A stretch of DNA of 10,677 nucleotides from assembly GCA_031119195.1 (NCBI GenBank), contig JAVHYG010000051.1:1-10677 (forward strand), written 5' to 3'. Positions within the stretch are counted from its first letter, which is position 1; each line of letters starts with the position of its first letter. A model generated the notes under the pieces. That model did no database searches and was not told where the DNA came from. It worked only from the letters and a program-made list of their open reading frames with translations. Of the stretch, positions 6,666-10,677 are shown one piece after another. This stretch comes from Rickettsiella sp. (lineage in GTDB: Bacteria > Pseudomonadota > Gammaproteobacteria > Diplorickettsiales > Diplorickettsiaceae). The translations under genes were made by a program, and so were the position numbers.

Positions 6666-8228
6666 ATGAATAACGAGCAAATCAAACAACTCGAAAAAGA
6701 ACTTTGGGATTCCGCCGATAATTTACGTGCAAACTCGAAGTTAACGGCAGCAGAATATAAAGACCCTGTATTGGGACTGATTTTATTACGCTATGCACAA
6801 AACCGCTATGAAGAAGCTAAAACAAACCTAGAAAGGTCTATTCCTAATGGACCTCGGGGGAAAAGAGAACTGACTAAAGATGACTTTTTAGCGGCAGGAG
6901 CATTAAAACTCCCTCAAGCTGCACAATATAATTATTTAGCAAATTTACCAGAAAATAAAGATATTTGTGAAGCTGTCAATCAAGCCATGCTATTAATTGA
7001 AAAAGAATACAAAGGGCTTGCGGGTATATTGCCAAAAAATTACCAACAACTCGATGCAGATTTATTGCGAGAATTAATTCGTGTTTTTAATAAGGATGCC
7101 ATCAAACAGATTCAAGGTGATGCATTTGGCCGTATTTATGAATACTTTCTAATGAAATTTTCAATGAGTGGTGCCGGTGCTCAAGAAGGTGGTGAATTTT
7201 TCACGCCACCTTCATTGGTTCAGTTGATCGTTAATTTTATTGAACCGGATCACGGTATTATCTATGACCCTGCCTGTGGTTCAGGTGGTTTATTTGTGCA
7301 AACAGGCTATTTTATCCGCAGCCATAACCAGCGTCAGGTCAGCGAAGCAATTACCGTTTATGGTACAGAGTTAAAATCGAATACAGCAAAATTGGCCAAA
7401 ATGAATTTAGCCATTCACGGTATTGAAGGAAAAATTCTAGAAGATAATAGCTATTATTCTGACCCTTTTAATTTAGTGGGCAAATGCGATTTCGTGATGG
7501 CTAATCCTCCATTTAATGTGAATCGAATCGACAAAAAAAAAGAGTTTGTCAAAAATGACAAACGCTTATTTTCGGACGTTGGCATTCCCAAAGCAGATAA
7601 TGGTAATTATCTGTGGATTCAATATTTCTATCATTACTTAAATAAAAAAGGTCGTGCAGGTTTTGTGATGGCATCATCGGCCACTGACGCAGGTAATAGT
7701 GAAAAATTAATACGGCAAAAACTTATTGCAACCGGCGCAGTAGATTGCATCGTGTCAATTGGCAATAACTTTTTCTATACCCGGTCCCTACCCTGCCATG
7801 TATGGTTTCTTGATCGCAGCAAAAACAAGCTAAATAAAAATAACATATTGATGATCGACGCGCGCAATACCTATCGACAAGTCACACAAACCTTACGTGA
7901 TTTTAGTCCTGAACAACTTGAAGGCTTAACCACTATTATAAAAGCGTATCGTGGAGAAAATGTAGTCAAGCTATTTAAATCAAATCCATGGTTAAAGACC
8001 CATTTTACCCAAGGTCAATATGAAGACATTGCCGGGCTTTGTAAAATTGTAACACTTGAAGAAGTTGAAACAAATGATTGGAGTTTAACACCCGGCCGGT
8101 ATGTCGGTTATAAAATAGAACTTGATAAAGATTTTGATTATGAAAAGCGGATAGGCGAGATTCATAATAAACTAAAATCGCTTACACAAGAAGCTAATAC
8201 GCTAATGGATAAAATTATTGGTGTTTAA
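6666..8228 (+). CDS. hsdM: type I restriction-modification system DNA methyltransferase subunit HsdM
   Basis: Transfers a methyl group from S-adenosylmethionine to the N6 of adenine within a bipartite target chosen by HsdS; acts as HsdM2-HsdS and as part of the larger restriction complex. From this ATG it is 520 aa. A helical N-terminal domain covers about residues 1-145. The Rossmann-type catalytic domain follows, with GGEFFTPPSLV near 175-185, the SAM-binding motif DPACGSGG at 201-208 and the catalytic NPPF at 280-283, all intact. The ATG at 6666 is chosen because GGAG (6654-6657) lies 8 nt upstream, and because an in-frame TTG at 6636 would precede the predicted transcription start. hsdS begins 5 bp after its stop. 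Not disrupted; it should be a working methyltransferase. Confidence 0.95.
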   Translation: MNNEQIKQLEKELWDSADNLRANSKLTAAEYKDPVLGLILLRYAQNRYEEAKTNLERSIPNGPRGKRELTKDDFLAAGALKLPQAAQYNYLANLPENKDICEAVNQAMLLIEKEYKGLAGILPKNYQQLDADLLRELIRVFNKDAIKQIQGDAFGRIYEYFLMKFSMSGAGAQEGGEFFTPPSLVQLIVNFIEPDHGIIYDPACGSGGLFVQTGYFIRSHNQRQVSEAITVYGTELKSNTAKLAKMNLAIHGIEGKILEDNSYYSDPFNLVGKCDFVMANPPFNVNRIDKKKEFVKNDKRLFSDVGIPKADNGNYLWIQYFYHYLNKKGRAGFVMASSATDAGNSEKLIRQKLIATGAVDCIVSIGNNFFYTRSLPCHVWFLDRSKNKLNKNNILMIDARNTYRQVTQTLRDFSPEQLEGLTTIIKAYRGENVVKLFKSNPWLKTHFTQGQYEDIAGLCKIVTLEEVETNDWSLTPGRYVGYKIELDKDFDYEKRIGEIHNKLKSLTQEANTLMDKIIGV

Positions 8229-8233
8229 TTATA

Positions 8234-9421
8234 ATGAAAATTTTCTGGAAAGAACTCCCTATTAAACAACTATGCTATAAGGTTATAGATTATAGAGGAA
8301 AAACACCTCCAAAAGTATCAAGTGGAATTAAACTTGTTACCGCAAGAGTTATAAAGGAAGGTAGAATTTTAGAGGATGTTAAGCACGAATACATTTCGGA
8401 ATATCTGTATTCAGAAGTTATGAGACGCGGTATTCCGCAGATAAATGATATACTTATTACAACAGAAGCGCCTCTTGGTCAAATCGCACTAGTAAAAACA
8501 GGTGAAAAAATTGCATTAGCTCAACGAATTATTTTGCTAAGACCTAATTTAGATAAGGTTACCCCGTATTTCTTATACTCGATGTTAAGGTCCCCCTTAA
8601 TACAAAGTAAGCTTTCATCAAAAGCAACAGGAACAACTGTCGCAGGGATAAAAAACCAAGAACTACAAAAAGTTATGGTACCTATTCCCACACTAATGGA
8701 GCAGAAAAAAATCGCCAATATTCTAGCTTGTTATGATAGCTTAATTGAAAATAATCTTAAACAAATCAAATTACTTGAAGAACTAGCTCAGATTACCTAT
8801 AAAGAATGGTTCATACATCTGCGTTTTCCAGGTTATGAAAACACACCAATTAATCTTGATACAGGACTGCCTAAAAATTGGGGAAAAGTCAAACTAAAAA
8901 GGGTAATCAAATTAAATTATGGAAAAGCGTTAAAATCAGATCAACGTATACTTGGCACTATACCTGTTTATGGCTCTTCAGGGATAATAGGTTGGCATAA
9001 CGAAAGTCTAGTTAATGGACCTGGCATCGTCGTCGGCCGAAAAGGAAATGTTGGAAATGTTTTTTGGACAGAAAATAATTTCTGCCCTATTGATACCGTT
9101 TATTTTGTTACATCAAAGTATAGTTTACATTTTATATATTTTTCACTAAAGCAATTAAAATTTGATAGCCATGATGCCGCTGTCCCTGGTTTAAATCGAG
9201 AAGCCGCTTATGCATTAGAAATTAATTTACCAAACCAAAGGCTTCTATCAACGTTTTCTAATTATGCTATTAAAATTTTTAGCTCTATAGAAATACTTAA
9301 AAAACAAAATCGCCTACTTAAAGAAGCCCGCGATATCCTGCTTCCACGACTGATGACGGGATTAATTGACGTAGAAAAATATGATTCAGCAAAATTATTG
9401 GAAAAAGCGATAACTGCATGA
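8234..9421 (+). CDS. hsdS: type I restriction-modification specificity subunit HsdS
   Basis: Recognises the two halves of the target DNA and holds the methyltransferase together. At 395 aa it has the usual two target-recognition domains: TRD1 at about residues 1-150 and TRD2 at about 205-345. Each is followed by a conserved helical spacer: MEQKKIANILACYDSLIENN beginning at Met155, and KKQNRLLKEARDILLPRLMTG near the C-terminus (LLPRL from about 369). The recognition sequence cannot be read from the protein. No Shine-Dalgarno is evident, and the 5-bp gap from hsdM suggests translational coupling; its last codons overlap the hsdR start in an ATGA. By eye the gene is more AT-rich than hsdM, as is common for exchanged specificity modules. 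Full length, with no internal stop. Confidence 0.92.
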   Translation: MKIFWKELPIKQLCYKVIDYRGKTPPKVSSGIKLVTARVIKEGRILEDVKHEYISEYLYSEVMRRGIPQINDILITTEAPLGQIALVKTGEKIALAQRIILLRPNLDKVTPYFLYSMLRSPLIQSKLSSKATGTTVAGIKNQELQKVMVPIPTLMEQKKIANILACYDSLIENNLKQIKLLEELAQITYKEWFIHLRFPGYENTPINLDTGLPKNWGKVKLKRVIKLNYGKALKSDQRILGTIPVYGSSGIIGWHNESLVNGPGIVVGRKGNVGNVFWTENNFCPIDTVYFVTSKYSLHFIYFSLKQLKFDSHDAAVPGLNREAAYALEINLPNQRLLSTFSNYAIKIFSSIEILKKQNRLLKEARDILLPRLMTGLIDVEKYDSAKLLEKAITA

Positions 9422-10677
9422 GTGATGATTACTCAGAAGATAAATTAGTTGAAGGAAGTGCGGAGCAAGTATTAAAAGAACTTGGCTGGCAGGTTATTTA
9501 TGCCTGGGGCAAAGAAACCTTCGGTGATAATGGTCTATTAGGTCGAGATAATAAATCTGAAGTTATCTTAACACGTTACCTGCGTAGCGCATTAAAAAAA
9601 TTCAATCCAGATCTACCCGACACGGTTTATGAACAGGCGATTCAACACATTATTGAACAGCCCGCAGACAAAACCTTAGTAAAAATTAACCAAGAAAAAC
9701 ATGAGTTATTAACTCAAGGCATTAAAGTTACTTATCAAGATGAAAAAAAGCAACTCATTGAAAAACGATTACGTGTCTTTGATTTTGATAACCCATTCAA
9801 TAATGAATTTATAGCCGTTCGGCAACTGCAAATACAGGGTGAAGTATACCATTGCCGACCGGATATGATTGGTTTTGTCAATGGTATTCCATTACTATTG
9901 ATCGAGTTTAAAGTACACTATACTAAACTTATCGATGGCTACGAAAAAAATTTAACCGACTATAAATTGAAAATTCCAGCTATCTTCTACTGTAATGCTT
10001 TCATTATTCTTAGCAACGGACTCGATACCAAGATCGGAACCCTTACCAGTCCTTATAAATACTTCCTAGAATGGAAACGAATTAAAGAACATGATGAGGG
10101 AATTGTGAGCTTAGATACTGTATTGCGCGGTACCTGTGATCCTAAACACTTAATGGACATTTTTGAAAATTTTTTATTGTTTGATGATGGCGGCAGTGAA
10201 GGTCATATCACTAAACTGATAGCAAGAAATCATCAATATATCGGTGTGAATAAAGTCATTAAACAGATGCACTATATTGAGCATGTAAAAGGTAAACTCG
10301 GCGTCTTTTGGCATACACAAGGTTCGGATAAATCCTATTCCATAATATTTTTATGCCAGAAAATTCATCGTAAATTCGGTGGTGCTTATACATTTTTGAT
10401 TGTAGCCGATCGCTCGGAGCTAGAAAACCAGCTTTATGATAACTTTACCAGTGTAGGTGCTATCACAGAAAAAGTACCCAAAGCGGTGGTTGCTACAAAC
10501 CGTCAAGATTTAAGGCGATTATTAGCTGAAAATCACCGCTATGTATTTACATTAATCCATAAATTTTCATTTGATCCTAAAAAAGAGAACGAATATCCGC
10601 TAATTACTGAACGCAAAAATATTATTGTCATTTCTGACGAAGCACATCGCACGCAAGCTGGAAAATTTGCACAAAAC
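9418..10677 (+). CDS. hsdR: type I restriction enzyme HsdR, N-terminal 420 codons (cut by window end)
   Basis: ATP-driven motor and nuclease subunit of the type I complex. The ATG overlaps the hsdS stop (ATGA at 9418-9421) and the frame stays open to the last base. The 420 residues seen are somewhat under half of a usual HsdR. The nuclease domain has the PD-ExK pattern: Asp149 in RPDMIGFVNGIP, then Glu163 and Lys165 in LIEFK. LKIPAIFYCNAFIILSNG follows. Helicase motor motifs then appear: Walker A region FWHTQGSDKSYS, LIVADRSELENQLYDNF, and the DEAH box at 407-410 in ISDEAHRTQ. The Walker A has Asp304 where the family has Gly (GSGKS), which should weaken ATP binding. The glutamine of the usual TIQKF motif is His here. 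The reading frame is otherwise intact, so any loss of function would be by missense change. The rest of the gene is not visible. Confidence 0.93.
   Translation, partial: MSDDYSEDKLVEGSAEQVLKELGWQVIYAWGKETFGDNGLLGRDNKSEVILTRYLRSALKKFNPDLPDTVYEQAIQHIIEQPADKTLVKINQEKHELLTQGIKVTYQDEKKQLIEKRLRVFDFDNPFNNEFIAVRQLQIQGEVYHCRPDMIGFVNGIPLLLIEFKVHYTKLIDGYEKNLTDYKLKIPAIFYCNAFIILSNGLDTKIGTLTSPYKYFLEWKRIKEHDEGIVSLDTVLRGTCDPKHLMDIFENFLLFDDGGSEGHITKLIARNHQYIGVNKVIKQMHYIEHVKGKLGVFWHTQGSDKSYSIIFLCQKIHRKFGGAYTFLIVADRSELENQLYDNFTSVGAITEKVPKAVVATNRQDLRRLLAENHRYVFTLIHKFSFDPKKENEYPLITERKNIIVISDEAHRTQAGKFAQN

Overview
The window looks like a low-G+C gammaproteobacterial chromosome. The housekeeping genes (guaB, guaA, a PerM-type transporter, bcp, gcvR) match gammaproteobacterial families closely, and the gcvR-bcp pairing is the arrangement known from Escherichia coli. 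The AT-rich sequence and several starts without a Shine-Dalgarno suggest a host-associated lineage such as Legionellales (Coxiella/Rickettsiella-like). That placement is an inference and cannot be settled from the sequence alone.

Layout. (1) 4-702, minus: a regulator with an N-terminal XRE-type helix-turn-helix and a C-terminal LexA/S24-like fold whose catalytic Ser and Lys positions appear replaced. Its upstream region carries a good sigma70 promoter with a perfect inverted repeat over the -35, so autoregulation is likely. (2) 892-4014, plus: guaB and guaA, the two enzymes that convert IMP to GMP, probably one operon. They are followed by an 85-nt stretch with no G on the transcribed-sense strand, a candidate Rho-utilisation region. 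(3) 4220-5296, plus: a PerM/AI-2E family membrane protein with its own promoter. (4) 5310-6333, minus: gcvR then bcp, converging on perM. (5) 6334-6635: a 302-bp intergenic region holding divergent promoters for gcvR and the restriction-modification operon, plus several palindromes. (6) 6666-10677, plus: a type I restriction-modification operon, hsdM-hsdS-hsdR, with hsdR cut by the window end after 420 codons.

How it works together. HsdM and HsdS would form the adenine methyltransferase, and HsdR would add DNA translocation and cleavage. The visible part of HsdR keeps its nuclease motif and DEAH box, but its Walker A reads GSDKS where GSGKS is expected. The locus may therefore modify DNA yet be impaired in restriction. 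The rest is ordinary metabolism: GMP synthesis, peroxide defence and glycine-cleavage control.

I did not find a clearly new multi-gene system. The points most worth a second look are the altered HsdR P-loop, the non-cleaving LexA-like regulator with its operator, the G-free tract after guaA, and the palindrome cluster in front of hsdM. No tRNA, rRNA, CRISPR array, insertion sequence or attachment site was seen.
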